The position numbers were made by a program, and so were the translations under genes. A stretch of 32,653 nt of DNA from Candidatus Brocadiaceae bacterium. GTDB lineage: Bacteria > Planctomycetota > Brocadiia > Brocadiales > Bathyanammoxibiaceae. Every line of letters starts with the position of its first letter. Position 1 is the stretch's first letter. This document shows positions 14,392-21,984 of the stretch, piece by piece. Under the pieces are notes generated by a model. The model did no database searches, had not been told where the DNA came from, and was given only the letters and a program-made list of their open reading frames with translations. The DNA lies in contig JASEHG010000003.1 in NCBI GenBank assembly GCA_030018855.1, forward strand, positions 1 to 32,653, written 5' to 3'.

Positions 14392-15603
14392 ATGATAAAC
14401 GTAGACGAGGCCTACCGCATTATATTAGAAAATATCAGCACCCTCCCCATTCAAGAGGTCAACATCAAGGGGGCAGTGGGGTTGTGTCTGGCAGAGGATG
14501 CGGTCTCGGACATAGACATGCCTCCCTTTGACAAATCGTCTATGGACGGCTTCGCCGTCATTGCCGAGGATACCCTCTCTGCCTCGGGCCAACCAGTAGA
14601 ACTGGACGTAATAGAGGGGGTAGCGGCAGGACAGATGCCTCAGAAGAAGGTAGAGAGGGGACAGGCCACCAAGATAATGACAGGGGCGGCACTCCCCCAG
14701 GGAGCCGATGCCGTAATAAAGGTAGAGGATACCGAGCCTGCGGGACTCCGCAAGGTAAAACTCCTGCGGGGCATGAAAAAGGGGGAGAACGTAAGTCCAA
14801 GGGGAGAAGACTTTCAGGCAGGCCAGGTGGTACTCAAGAGGGTGACCGCCCTCAGACCCCAGGAGATAGGCATCCTGGCCATGATAGGGCTGGGAAAGGT
14901 AAAGGTCTATTCCTCCCCCAAGGTAGGCATCAGCTCTACGGGGGATGAACTGGTAGAGGTAGGACGTAAGCCTACTGGAGGCCAGATAAGGGACAGCAAT
15001 AGCCACTGCCTGGCGGCCCAGGTCTCCCTGACCAGGGCGGAGGTGGAATGCTTCGGCACCGCAAGAGATGACCGCAAGTCCCTCATCCACATGATAAAAA
15101 AGGGGTTGAGGAAAGACCTGCTCATCCTCACCGGGGGTGTATCCATGGGGGAGTATGACCTGGTGGTGGGCGTCCTCAAAGAACTGGGGGTCAACCTCTT
15201 CTTTGAGAAGGTGGCAATGAAGCCAGGTAAACCCATAGTCTTTGGAAAGCATTATAAGACCGCCGTCTTTGCCCTGCCAGGTAACCCGGTTGCCACGTAT
15301 GTTTCCTTTGAGCTCTTCGTCCGGCCCGCCATCCGCAAGATGATGGGCTTCACCCAGCTCAGCCGTACGATAGTGAAGGCCCAACTAGAAACCCCCTTAC
15401 GCAGTAGGGGGGAGCGGAGGGAATTCAGGCCCACCTGGCTGCGTCTAGAGGACGGGAGATTTTCTGCCTCTCCAGTGGAATGGCATGGCTCTGCTGACCT
15501 GTTGGGGACTACCAGGGCCAACTCCCTGCTAATAGTCCCGGAGGGCGTGGAGTCCTACTCGGCTGGGCAAGAGGTGGAGGTAATGCTCACGGGTGAGCTC
15601 TAA
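14392..15603 (+). CDS. moeA: Molybdopterin molybdenumtransferase MoeA
   Basis: Inserts molybdate (or tungstate) into adenylylated molybdopterin to make the molybdenum cofactor. The 403-residue protein has domains in the usual order: DMPPFDKSSMDGFAV near residue 45, GAALPQGADAVIKVED, SPRGEDFQAGQ, the MogA-like core SSTGDELVEVG with GGQIRDSNSH, LTGGVSMGEYDLV, KPGKPIVFG, ALPGNPVATYVSFELF, and the C-terminal domain IV. I choose ATG 14392 because GGAAG lies 8 bases upstream and the length fits the family; a longer reading from 14263 adds unrelated sequence. The 3' end overlaps the lnt frame by 11 bases. No molybdoenzyme is encoded in the window. Confidence 0.96.
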   Translation: MINVDEAYRIILENISTLPIQEVNIKGAVGLCLAEDAVSDIDMPPFDKSSMDGFAVIAEDTLSASGQPVELDVIEGVAAGQMPQKKVERGQATKIMTGAALPQGADAVIKVEDTEPAGLRKVKLLRGMKKGENVSPRGEDFQAGQVVLKRVTALRPQEIGILAMIGLGKVKVYSSPKVGISSTGDELVEVGRKPTGGQIRDSNSHCLAAQVSLTRAEVECFGTARDDRKSLIHMIKKGLRKDLLILTGGVSMGEYDLVVGVLKELGVNLFFEKVAMKPGKPIVFGKHYKTAVFALPGNPVATYVSFELFVRPAIRKMMGFTQLSRTIVKAQLETPLRSRGERREFRPTWLRLEDGRFSASPVEWHGSADLLGTTRANSLLIVPEGVESYSAGQEVEVMLTGEL

Positions 15604-17296
15604 ACCAGTGGGTAGGGAGTGGGGGGTAGGGATTAGCAATCTTTTCTCCTACTCCCCACTCCCTACTCCCTACTCCCTAATTCCTAACCCCTGGTCCCTA
15701 ATCTCTACTATCCCGGTTGTCCTCCCCACTGTAGTCTTGCTCGGCATGTCCTTTCCTGGGCCAGACCTGCCCCTGCTGGCCTGGGTGGCCCTGGTACCCT
15801 GGCTCCTCCTGATAGGCTCTGAGGTAGGGGCACGTTGCAACGTGCCCCTGCTCTCCTGGCTCATCGGGATAATCTTCTTTACCGTAAAGCTCTCCTGGCT
15901 GGGCTACGCCACCAATGCAGGCTGGCTCTTACTCAGCTCCTACCTCTCCATCTCCTACCTCCTTTTTGGCATTGCCTGCTCTTACCTCCACAGGAACTCC
16001 GGCCTGCCCCTTGCCCTCCTGGCCCCTTTCCTATGGGTCTCTCTGGAGTACCTCAGGGGCTTCCTCATGACGGGCTTCCCCTGGTTCTACCTCGGCCATA
16101 CCCAGTACAGCTACCTGTCCATCATCCAGATAGCCGACATTACTGGCGCCTACGGCGTCTCTTTCATCATTGTGGCGGTCAATGCCTGCTTTGCCCAGGG
16201 ACTCCTGAGGTGGTGGAACGGTAAGGGGGGACACTTCCTGTTCGCCATCGCCTTTATCTTATTACTGTTCCCTCTATCTTACGGTATGTTCCGCCTGGCG
16301 GGGTTATCCTATCAGGAAGGCCCCAGGCTCTGTATGGTACAGGGGAACATCCTCCAGGACCTAAAGATGGATCCAGACGTTGAGCAGAGGAAGAGCAACC
16401 TCCAGAGGTATCTAGACCTCTCCAGGCTTGTCCTGAGCGAAGCCGAAGGGAAGGTAAGGTCAGAAAAGGTGGATATGATAGCCTGGCCTGAGACCTCTGC
16501 CCCGGGGCTATTGAACCTGGACCCTAAGTTCTGGAGAGAGACCGACCGCTTCTCCCAGACCTCTATCTTTGAGCTGGCAAAGGAACTCCAGACCTATCTC
16601 CTGGTAGGAGGGATAGCCATAGAACCTGGGAAGGGGAATAATTTTGAGGAGAGTACCCTCTATAATAGTGCCTTCCTCTACGGGCCTGACGGTAACCTCC
16701 TGGACAGGTACGACAAACTCCACCTGGTGCCCTTCGGAGAGTACACGCCTCTTAGAGAGGTCTTCCCCTTCCTGAGACATATGGTACCCTACGAGATAGA
16801 CCTCTCCCCCGGGAGCCGTTGGGAATTACTAGAGTTTAAGGGGCGTAGGGGCGACCCGGCGGGTCGCCCTTACAGGTTTGCCACCCTCATCTGTTACGAG
16901 GACACAGTCCCACCCCTGGCCAGGTACTTCACCAGGCAGGGGGCAGACTTCCTCCTGAACATCACCAACGACGGCTGGTTCCATGACAGTCCGGAGCTGG
17001 ACCAGCACCTGGCCATCATGGTCTTCAGAGCCGTAGAGAATCGGATAGGTATGGCCAGGGCCGCCAATACGGGCATCTCCGCCTTTGTGGCCCCCAGTGG
17101 CGACATCTACTCCCTTATAACCCGGAACGGTAAGCGCCGGGAGGTGGAGGGTATCCTGGAAGGCACCATCTTAATAGCCCGTGGAGGGCCCAGTTTTTAT
17201 ACAAGGTATGGCGACCTCTTCAGCCAGTTCTGCCTGTTAGTATCCATTGGCCTGCTCCTGATGCCTACGGTAAAGAGGCTAGGGGTTAGGGAATAG
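15593..17296 (+). CDS. lnt: Apolipoprotein N-acyltransferase with repeat-derived insertions
   Basis: Adds the third acyl chain to lipoproteins in the inner membrane. The first 240 residues contain about six hydrophobic segments (TVVLLGMSFPG, LLAWVALVPWLLL, WLIGIIFFTVKLSWLGYA and others). The nitrilase domain carries the Glu-Lys-Cys triad: E300 in WPETSAP, K375 in YDKLHLVPFGEYTP and C434 in LICYEDTVP. A final membrane segment follows. It is 567 residues, slightly long; palindromic repeats encode about residues 5-34, 78-86, 279-286 and 418-427, and another repeat supplies the last residues and stop. The start is GTG at 15593 (GGAGG 12 bases upstream, 11-base overlap with moeA). If the N-terminal repeat is untranslated, TTG 15737 or ATG 15746 are the alternatives. 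Confidence 0.93.
   Translation: MSSKPVGREWGVGISNLFSYSPLPTPYSLIPNPWSLISTIPVVLPTVVLLGMSFPGPDLPLLAWVALVPWLLLIGSEVGARCNVPLLSWLIGIIFFTVKLSWLGYATNAGWLLLSSYLSISYLLFGIACSYLHRNSGLPLALLAPFLWVSLEYLRGFLMTGFPWFYLGHTQYSYLSIIQIADITGAYGVSFIIVAVNACFAQGLLRWWNGKGGHFLFAIAFILLLFPLSYGMFRLAGLSYQEGPRLCMVQGNILQDLKMDPDVEQRKSNLQRYLDLSRLVLSEAEGKVRSEKVDMIAWPETSAPGLLNLDPKFWRETDRFSQTSIFELAKELQTYLLVGGIAIEPGKGNNFEESTLYNSAFLYGPDGNLLDRYDKLHLVPFGEYTPLREVFPFLRHMVPYEIDLSPGSRWELLEFKGRRGDPAGRPYRFATLICYEDTVPPLARYFTRQGADFLLNITNDGWFHDSPELDQHLAIMVFRAVENRIGMARAANTGISAFVAPSGDIYSLITRNGKRREVEGILEGTILIARGGPSFYTRYGDLFSQFCLLVSIGLLLMPTVKRLGVRE
15605..15694. repeat. TAGGG-type palindromic element in the lnt 5' region
   Basis: Arms are CCAGTGGGTAGGGAGTGGGG on the left and a run of CTCCCTA 7-mers ending in CCCCTGG on the right. 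It begins 2 bases after the moeA stop and lies in the open frame of lnt. Confidence 0.85.
15824..15849. repeat. In-frame palindrome in lnt (GTAGGGGCACGTTG family)
   Basis: Matches the mqnA palindrome at 9927-9954 over 26 bases. Encodes VGARCNVPL in a loop between membrane segments. Confidence 0.85.
16427..16450. repeat. In-frame CTTGTCCTGAGCGAAGCCG element in lnt
   Basis: A 24-nt element (CTTGTCCTGAGCG then AAGCCGAAGGG) that I know as a widespread dispersed repeat in several uncultured bacterial lineages. Encodes LVLSEAEG in the linker before the Glu active site. Confidence 0.7.
16845..16873. repeat. In-frame palindrome in lnt (GTAGGGGCGACCC family)
   Basis: GTAGGGGCGACCC, then GGC, then GGGTCGCCCTTAC. 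Encodes RRGDPAGRPY seven residues before the catalytic Cys. Confidence 0.85.
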
Positions 17297-17376
17297 GGAG
17301 TAGGGTGTAGGGAATAGCAATATAAAATCTTGCTACTTCCTGCTCTACTCCCTACCCCCTACTCTCTGGTCCCTAG
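17279..17376. repeat. TAGGG-type palindromic element at the lnt 3' end
   Basis: A 98-nt hairpin from CTAGGGGTTAGGG to TGGTCCCTAG, followed by TTAAG. It includes the lnt stop codon and may serve as its terminator. Confidence 0.85.
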
Positions 17377-17446
17377 TTAAGAAAAGCCCCTTGACAGCCC
17401 TGAATCACGATTATAAGATTACCTTAAGAATATAAAAGGTGGGCGG

Positions 17447-17523
17447 CAGGGAGTAAGGGGTAGGGCGTAGGGGATAGCAGGATGAAATCTTGCTACTCCC
17501 TACCCCCTACTCCCTGACCCCTG
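17447..17523. repeat. TAGGG-type palindromic element upstream of tRNA-Ala
   Basis: A 77-nt hairpin with left arm CAGGGAGTAAGGGGTAGGGC and right arm CCCTACTCCCTGACCCCTG. Its loop contains GATGAAATCTTGC, like the TATAAAATCTTGC loop of the neighbouring 17279-17376 element, so the two are recent relatives. Confidence 0.85.
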
Positions 17524-17546
17524 CAGGTCAGCCCCTCGCTTCGGGT

Positions 17547-17622
<76 letters not shown>

Positions 17623-17648
17623 ATCCTCTATGTAGGATACATTTTTAG

Positions 17649-17669
17649 ACGCACCCTGCGTGCTATATT
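17649..17669 (+). promoter_or_regulatory. Putative operator and -10 of hicBA
   Basis: Perfect inverted repeat ACGCA-CCC-TGCGT (17649-17661) directly upstream of TATATT (17664-17669), 18 bases before the hicB ATG. HicB proteins often repress their own promoter, so this is a reasonable operator candidate. No clear -35 was found. Confidence 0.35.
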
Positions 17670-17687
17670 TGTAAAAAGGACTTTTAC

Positions 17688-17924
17688 ATGCAAGCGTATA
17701 CTTACCAGATAGTAATAGTAAAAGAAGGCAAAAAATACTGGGCTTACATTCCAGACCTTCCTGGAGTCTATGGCTTGGGCGACACGCCTGCCAAAGCAAA
17801 AAAGGATATTATACAAGCCCTAAAACTTTATATTGAAGACATACTGGCCGAGGGAGGGCCTGTGCCTGAATCAACCGCAAAGGTAGTGGGCTTTGATTCC
17901 ATAGAAATTCCAGTAGAGGATTAA
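17688..17924 (+). CDS. hicB: HicB-family antitoxin
   Basis: A 78-residue partial RNase H-fold antitoxin: YTYQIVIVKEGKKYWAYIPD, then LPGVYGLGDTPAKAKKDIIQ and ALKLYIEDILAEG. This matches the short HicB family, which binds and neutralises HicA. The C-terminal extension is short (STAKVVGFDSIEIPVED) and has no obvious ribbon-helix-helix or HTH domain, so DNA binding is uncertain. The ATG at 17688 follows AAGGA by 7 bases. The stop overlaps the hicA start by 1 base (TAATG). The pair sits between tRNA-Ala and a duplicate of the tRNA 3' end. Confidence 0.9.
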   Translation: MQAYTYQIVIVKEGKKYWAYIPDLPGVYGLGDTPAKAKKDIIQALKLYIEDILAEGGPVPESTAKVVGFDSIEIPVED

Positions 17925-18130
17925 TGCCCACCGCAAAAGAGGTAGTAAGATTCTTAAAAAAGAAAGGGTTTATAGAGAAGAGGCAGAAAGGCTCACATCT
18001 TGTGTTAGAGAATCCAGGGACCGGTTTTCGTACAGTTGTACCTATGCATTCAGGGGATTTACCAAAAGGATTGTTCCTGAAGATATTAAAAGACGCAGGA
18101 TTTAACCTAAAGGATTATCTGGAGAAATAA
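17924..18130 (+). CDS. hicA: HicA-family mRNA interferase toxin
   Basis: A 68-residue dsRBD-like fold toxin: TAKEVVRFLKKKGFIEKRQK, then GSHLVLEN with the catalytic His25, and VPMHSGDLPKGLFLKILKDA. These are all expected elements of an active HicA, which cleaves mRNA and inhibits translation when HicB is lost. The order hicB then hicA is the less common arrangement; many systems place hicA first. Coupled to hicB by a 1-base overlap. The downstream tRNA-like repeat starts 13 bases after the stop. Confidence 0.92.
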   Translation: MPTAKEVVRFLKKKGFIEKRQKGSHLVLENPGTGFRTVVPMHSGDLPKGLFLKILKDAGFNLKDYLEK

Positions 18131-18143
18131 GCGGCGAATTAAC

Positions 18144-18189
18144 GAATGGCATTCAAGAGGTCAGGGTTCAAATCCCCTATCCTCCACCA
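18144..18189 (+). repeat. Direct repeat, copy 2: tRNA-Ala 3' fragment (putative attR)
   Basis: Forty-six bases matching 17576-17622 except for one deleted G. It lacks the acceptor 5' strand and D arm, so it is not a tRNA gene. The intact tRNA lies on the other side of hicBA. Confidence 0.88.
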
Positions 18190-18604
18190 TATTTCTCTAA
18201 CCTTCCCTTACCCCCCTTCTCAGCACGAGGCTATCGCTGAATCCGCCTCTGGTAGACTGAGGCCCTGTCCCTGCAATCTGCACCTTTAAACGTCTCTGAG
18301 GTCTCTAAAAAAGTCTATTTTAGTTTGCACAATCCCTTCAGGTCATTGTGCGGGGAGAGGCTCCGAAGCAATCTCGTAACCCTAAGGGTATGGCTTGAAA
18401 GGAGAGACAGGATTGCTTCGATTCGCTCGCAATGACTTTTTTGAGCATACCTGAGATAGAAAGACACAAAAAGTGTCTTAACATTTAGTTTTTCAGCAAA
18501 TTAAAAGGTTCACTTTACTAATTATTGACGAAGGCTGATGATGAAAACTTACAATTTACGGACCGGCACAAGTGGGACTTGTTATGGAAGTATTAGGCAG
18601 ATAT
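18190..18604. other. Gene-poor spacer between the HicBA islet and the polysaccharide cluster
   Basis: A 415-base stretch with no convincing gene. It contains one hairpin-forming dispersed repeat (18342-18436). The rest shows no recognisable feature. It marks the boundary where dense palindromic repeats stop and the leftward, more AT-rich cluster begins. Confidence 0.6.
18342..18436. repeat. Dispersed repeat with nested inverted arms
   Basis: Outer arms GTCATTG/CAATGAC and inner arms CGAAGCAATC/GATTGCTTCG enclose a short loop. This AAGCAATC...GATTGCTTCG...CGCAATGAC pattern is one I know as a common intergenic repeat in several uncultured lineages. Confidence 0.65.
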
Positions 18605-19237
18605 TTAAAATTTTTTTCCCCGGTTTTCCCATTTGCCCCTGAAGGTTATCCAAAAGGAAAGGAGTACGAGCTTCAGGTCTAAGAGAAAAGATTGGTTTTT
18701 TACGTAAAGTAGTTCATAGTGGAGCTTCTGATGGGGAGGGGTGTCATATCTTCCATAAACCTGGGCAAGGCCAGTTAGACCTGGTAGTACCAAGAACCTG
18801 GAGGAGTAATTAGGAATCTGTTGGGAGAACTTTCCAACTAATTCTGGCCTCTCTGCCCTTGGGCCTACAAAGCTCATGTCTCCAATGAAGATGTTCCATA
18901 ATTGAGGTAGTTCATCCATAGCAGTCGCCCTGAGCAACCTTCCTATCTTGGTTACTCTTGGGTCGTTTTCAGAGGCCCAAACTGCCCCAATCCCTTTTTC
19001 GGCATCGGGAATCATGGAGCGGAATTTGTGGACTCTAAAGATTTTGCCATCCTTTCCGACCCGTTCCTGAGAATAAAAGAGGGGACCACCATCCTGTAGC
19101 TTAATGGCCAGGGCAATTATAATCCATAAAGGTAAGGAGAGGGTTAAACCTACACCCGATAGTGTCACGTCAAAGAGGCGTTTAAGCACTTTCTTAGCAT
19201 TTATTTCAATAAGGTAGTAGTTATCATGGTAACTCAA
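18605..19237 (-). CDS. Polyprenyl-phosphate sugar-1-phosphate transferase (priming enzyme)
   Basis: Transfers a sugar-1-phosphate from a nucleotide sugar to undecaprenyl phosphate, the first step of repeat-unit assembly. The 210-residue protein is the catalytic-domain-only form. It has KRLFDVTLSGVGLTLSLPLW (re-entrant membrane helix), GGPLFYSQERVGKDGKIF with VHKFRSM, a conserved RATAMDELPQLWNI catalytic region, GDMSFVGPRAERPE and PGLTGLAQVYGR. The large N-terminal membrane domain of WbaP/WcaJ is absent, as in PglC-like enzymes. ATG at 19237 overlaps the preceding glycosyltransferase stop by 4 bases. It is the last gene of the leftward cluster. Confidence 0.93.
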   Translation of the reverse strand: MSYHDNYYLIEINAKKVLKRLFDVTLSGVGLTLSLPLWIIIALAIKLQDGGPLFYSQERVGKDGKIFRVHKFRSMIPDAEKGIGAVWASENDPRVTKIGRLLRATAMDELPQLWNIFIGDMSFVGPRAERPELVGKFSQQIPNYSSRFLVLPGLTGLAQVYGRYDTPPHQKLHYELLYVKNQSFLLDLKLVLLSFWITFRGKWENRGKKF

Positions 19238-20409
19238 CGTAAAGAGGTTGTGCGAGTAACCTGACCAACACTTAAAAGCCTATCGTAGAGGTTGTCCAAC
19301 TTCTGTACACTATCACGAAGACTGAAATGTTTCACCCTCTCTTTTGCATTTCTTGCCAGTTCTTCACGTAAGGCCCTGTTATGAAAGACCTTCAATATGG
19401 CCTCAGCCATAGAATAGGGATCGGCTGGTTTAATTAAAATTCCGGTCTCATAGTTCTTTATAATCTCTGGAATGCCACCTACTGCTGTAGCAATTATAGG
19501 TTTACCTACAGCCATAGCCTCTAACAAACTAAAAGGGAACCCTTCTTTTATAGAAGCCAGTACAAATACATCCATCAATGATAAAAAAGGTAGCACTTGA
19601 GAGATGTATCCCGTAAAGATTGCCCTTCCATTAATTCCCAGTGATTTAGCAATATCCATCATATCTTTTCTTAGGGGGCCATCACCCACAAAGATAAACT
19701 TAACCTTGGGCTGTTTCTGTATCACCAGTTCAGCGGCCTTTAACAAGTAGGGGTATCCCTTATTAGGATAAAAATTTGCTATACTTCCTATCACAAATTC
19801 TTCTCCCCCCAGTCCCGATTCACCTCTTACCTTGTCTACCTCAACATTGGGTAATTCAAGGGAATCAAAATCGATTCCGTTGTATATGGTTTCTATTGAA
19901 GAGGGGGTTTTTAACCGAAGTCTGAGGGCCAATCTTCTATCGTTTTCTGAGACCGTAATGATTCTGTGACAGGCGGCTGCCGCAATCTTTTCCATCAAGA
20001 CTAAGAGAAATTTCTTGGGAAGTGGCATAGGTTCTTGAAAGGCAAACCCGTGGGCGGTAAAAAGAACTGCTGGCACCCCTGCCAACCAGGCCGCCATACG
20101 GCCTAAGATACCGGCCTTGGTACTGTGACAATGCACGATATCATAGTTCCCTCTCTTGATTAGGCGGTAAATCTTGGTAAAAGCTAAAAGGTCCTTAACA
20201 GGATGAATGACATTGCTGAGTTCTGGTATGGGGAAGACCTTTATCCCAAGGTCGCCGAGGTCTCTTATAAGTGGGCCGCCTGGGGCACAGGCAACTTCGA
20301 TAGAGTACTTTTCTTTACAAAGAAGTCTAATCGCGTCGTAAAGATGTTTTTGGGCCCCTCCGCCATCGGATGACGTAATCAGAAATAAGAGATTCGTTCC
20401 TATCTTCAT
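19234..20409 (-). CDS. GT4-family glycosyltransferase
   Basis: A 391-residue GT-B enzyme. The N domain begins NLLFLITSSDGGGAQKHLYD with a Gly-rich acceptor loop, and YDIVHCHSTKAGILGRMAAW and FTAHGFAFQEP are typical of EpsD/PglA-like enzymes. The C domain has IGSIANFYPNKGYPYLLKAA, FVGDGPLRKDM and the nucleotide-sugar E-x7-E motif in KEGFPFSLLEAMAVGKPIIA, then VGGIPEII. It is cytoplasmic or peripheral on the inner membrane and extends the lipid-linked glycan. The sugar is not predictable. It overlaps the priming transferase by 4 bases, so the two probably act in succession. Confidence 0.92.
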   Translation of the reverse strand: MKIGTNLLFLITSSDGGGAQKHLYDAIRLLCKEKYSIEVACAPGGPLIRDLGDLGIKVFPIPELSNVIHPVKDLLAFTKIYRLIKRGNYDIVHCHSTKAGILGRMAAWLAGVPAVLFTAHGFAFQEPMPLPKKFLLVLMEKIAAAACHRIITVSENDRRLALRLRLKTPSSIETIYNGIDFDSLELPNVEVDKVRGESGLGGEEFVIGSIANFYPNKGYPYLLKAAELVIQKQPKVKFIFVGDGPLRKDMMDIAKSLGINGRAIFTGYISQVLPFLSLMDVFVLASIKEGFPFSLLEAMAVGKPIIATAVGGIPEIIKNYETGILIKPADPYSMAEAILKVFHNRALREELARNAKERVKHFSLRDSVQKLDNLYDRLLSVGQVTRTTSLR

Positions 20410-20479
20410 CGCCTAACGAAAGTTGTGCCACCCCAAAAAGTCCCCAAGTTAGATCATAAACCTGATTGGTGGCCTCTTT

Positions 20480-21970
20480 TTAGAAACCTATCCATTTCTT
20501 TACCTTTAACAAGTCCCTCTTTAAAGCTAGCGGGTCCTTTAGATATATCGCTTTCCTTGCAAACCCCCTGCGCAAGAGATTACCGATTCTCTTATTGTAA
20601 GCATCGCAGGCCGAAATAATCTTTTGTGTGATGTCGTTAAATTCATCGTTGTTCAGGGCCAGCGTCCTTTTCTTTGGATTTTTGTAATAATAATCCAGCG
20701 GCTTTACCCTTAGATACTCTTCGCGTTCCATATCGGGTTTCAAAATATCCATCTCCACACCCTGACTAAATAGGGTAGTGTTAGGAAACGCCTTATAAAG
20801 CCCTATAGAAGCGTAAGGCGCGTTTATTTCTCTCATAAAGTTATATGTCTTCTGCATGTCTTCCTTGGTTTCCTGTGGTAAACCAACTATGAAATAGGCG
20901 CTCCAGAAGATATTATTATCATTTATTAATTTTGCGGCCCTTCTTATTTCATCTACACTTACTCCCTTTTTTAAATCTTTTAGGATTCTCTCGCTCCCGC
21001 TCTCTACGCCAATCTTGATGACATTGCAGCCGGCCCTTTTCATCAGGGTCAAAAGATTTTTATCCAATAGGTCTACCCTGCTGGTACAATCCCAATTAAT
21101 CCCTACCCCTTTTCCTAACAACTTTTCACAAAGCTCACTTACCCATGCTTTATTCATAGTGAAGGTATCGTCCTTAAAAGAAAATTGCTGGGTCTTATAC
21201 CTCTCCTTAACGGAGACAATCTCCTCTATGACATTCTCTACACTTCTACATCTTAGCTTTTTCTGCCACATATTAAAACAAAAAGAACAGGAGAAGGGAC
21301 ACCCTCGGGAGGCCATTAATACCCCCAAGTCCTCCGGGGTGTAATGCCCTAGGTAGAAAAGCGATTCTCTGCTCGGCTGCGGTATCGAATCTATATCCTT
21401 TATGAACTCCCTGGGCGGGTTGTTCACTATGCGGCCGTTTAGCTTGTAAGAAAGCCCATTAATCCCCCCCAAGCCCCCATTACCGTCCTCTAGTGTCTTA
21501 ATTAATTCAGAAAAGGTTATTTCCCCTTCGTCTCTAACCACAAAATCTACATTCTCATCCTCTAGTACCTGCTCATATTTAATAGAGGGATGCGGGCCGC
21601 CCTTTATTACCAGGCATCCCGGATTTACCCTCTTTACTAGTTCAGCCACCTTCACTGCGGATGCATAAGTTGTAGTCTGGGCCCTTATTCCTACGAGGTC
21701 GGGTTTAAAATCTCTTAGAAAACCCACTACCTCTTGCCATAAAGGATGGCCATCGTCGTTGATAACAGTAATATAATCCTCCATCTGTCGATATTCGCTC
21801 ATGTAATTTAGACTACCATTAACGGGCCGACCTCGCTCCACGTCAAATATACCCACCTCATGGCCTAAACCCTTTGCCACAGCCGCCAAGTAGGCCAACC
21901 CGATAGGATAATAATAATCCTCTATCCCTGTCATCCTTCTAAAAGGCGGGTTAATCAGTAATATCCTCAT
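20480..21970 (-). CDS. B12-binding-domain radical SAM protein
   Basis: A 496-residue protein with a cobalamin-binding N domain (RILLINPPFRR, YYPIGLAYLAAVAKGLGHEV, KPDLVGIRAQTT, CLVIKGGPHPS, DFVVRDEGEITF). The radical-SAM core follows, with CPFSCSFC (C224, C228, C231) after MASRG, then ENVIEEIVSVKE, IKIGVESGSERILKDLKKGV and YFIVGLPQETKEDM. Enzymes of this type methylate unactivated carbons or modify lipids and sugars. In a polysaccharide cluster a modified sugar or lipid carrier is a reasonable but unproven substrate. The gene lies 14 bases after the preceding glycosyltransferase, hence the same operon. Confidence 0.88.
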   Translation of the reverse strand: MRILLINPPFRRMTGIEDYYYPIGLAYLAAVAKGLGHEVGIFDVERGRPVNGSLNYMSEYRQMEDYITVINDDGHPLWQEVVGFLRDFKPDLVGIRAQTTTYASAVKVAELVKRVNPGCLVIKGGPHPSIKYEQVLEDENVDFVVRDEGEITFSELIKTLEDGNGGLGGINGLSYKLNGRIVNNPPREFIKDIDSIPQPSRESLFYLGHYTPEDLGVLMASRGCPFSCSFCFNMWQKKLRCRSVENVIEEIVSVKERYKTQQFSFKDDTFTMNKAWVSELCEKLLGKGVGINWDCTSRVDLLDKNLLTLMKRAGCNVIKIGVESGSERILKDLKKGVSVDEIRRAAKLINDNNIFWSAYFIVGLPQETKEDMQKTYNFMREINAPYASIGLYKAFPNTTLFSQGVEMDILKPDMEREEYLRVKPLDYYYKNPKKRTLALNNDEFNDITQKIISACDAYNKRIGNLLRRGFARKAIYLKDPLALKRDLLKVKKWIGF

Positions 21971-21984
21971 TTCCCCTCTACTCC

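Noticed and set aside
14425..15384. Long open frame (319 codons) on the minus strand opposite moeA
   Set aside because: MoeA has clear homology motifs on the plus strand over the whole span. The antisense frame has no recognisable domain and reflects codon bias.
18144..18189. Second tRNA-Ala gene
   Set aside because: Only the anticodon-to-CCA part is present; acceptor 5' strand and D arm are missing and the T stem has lost a base.
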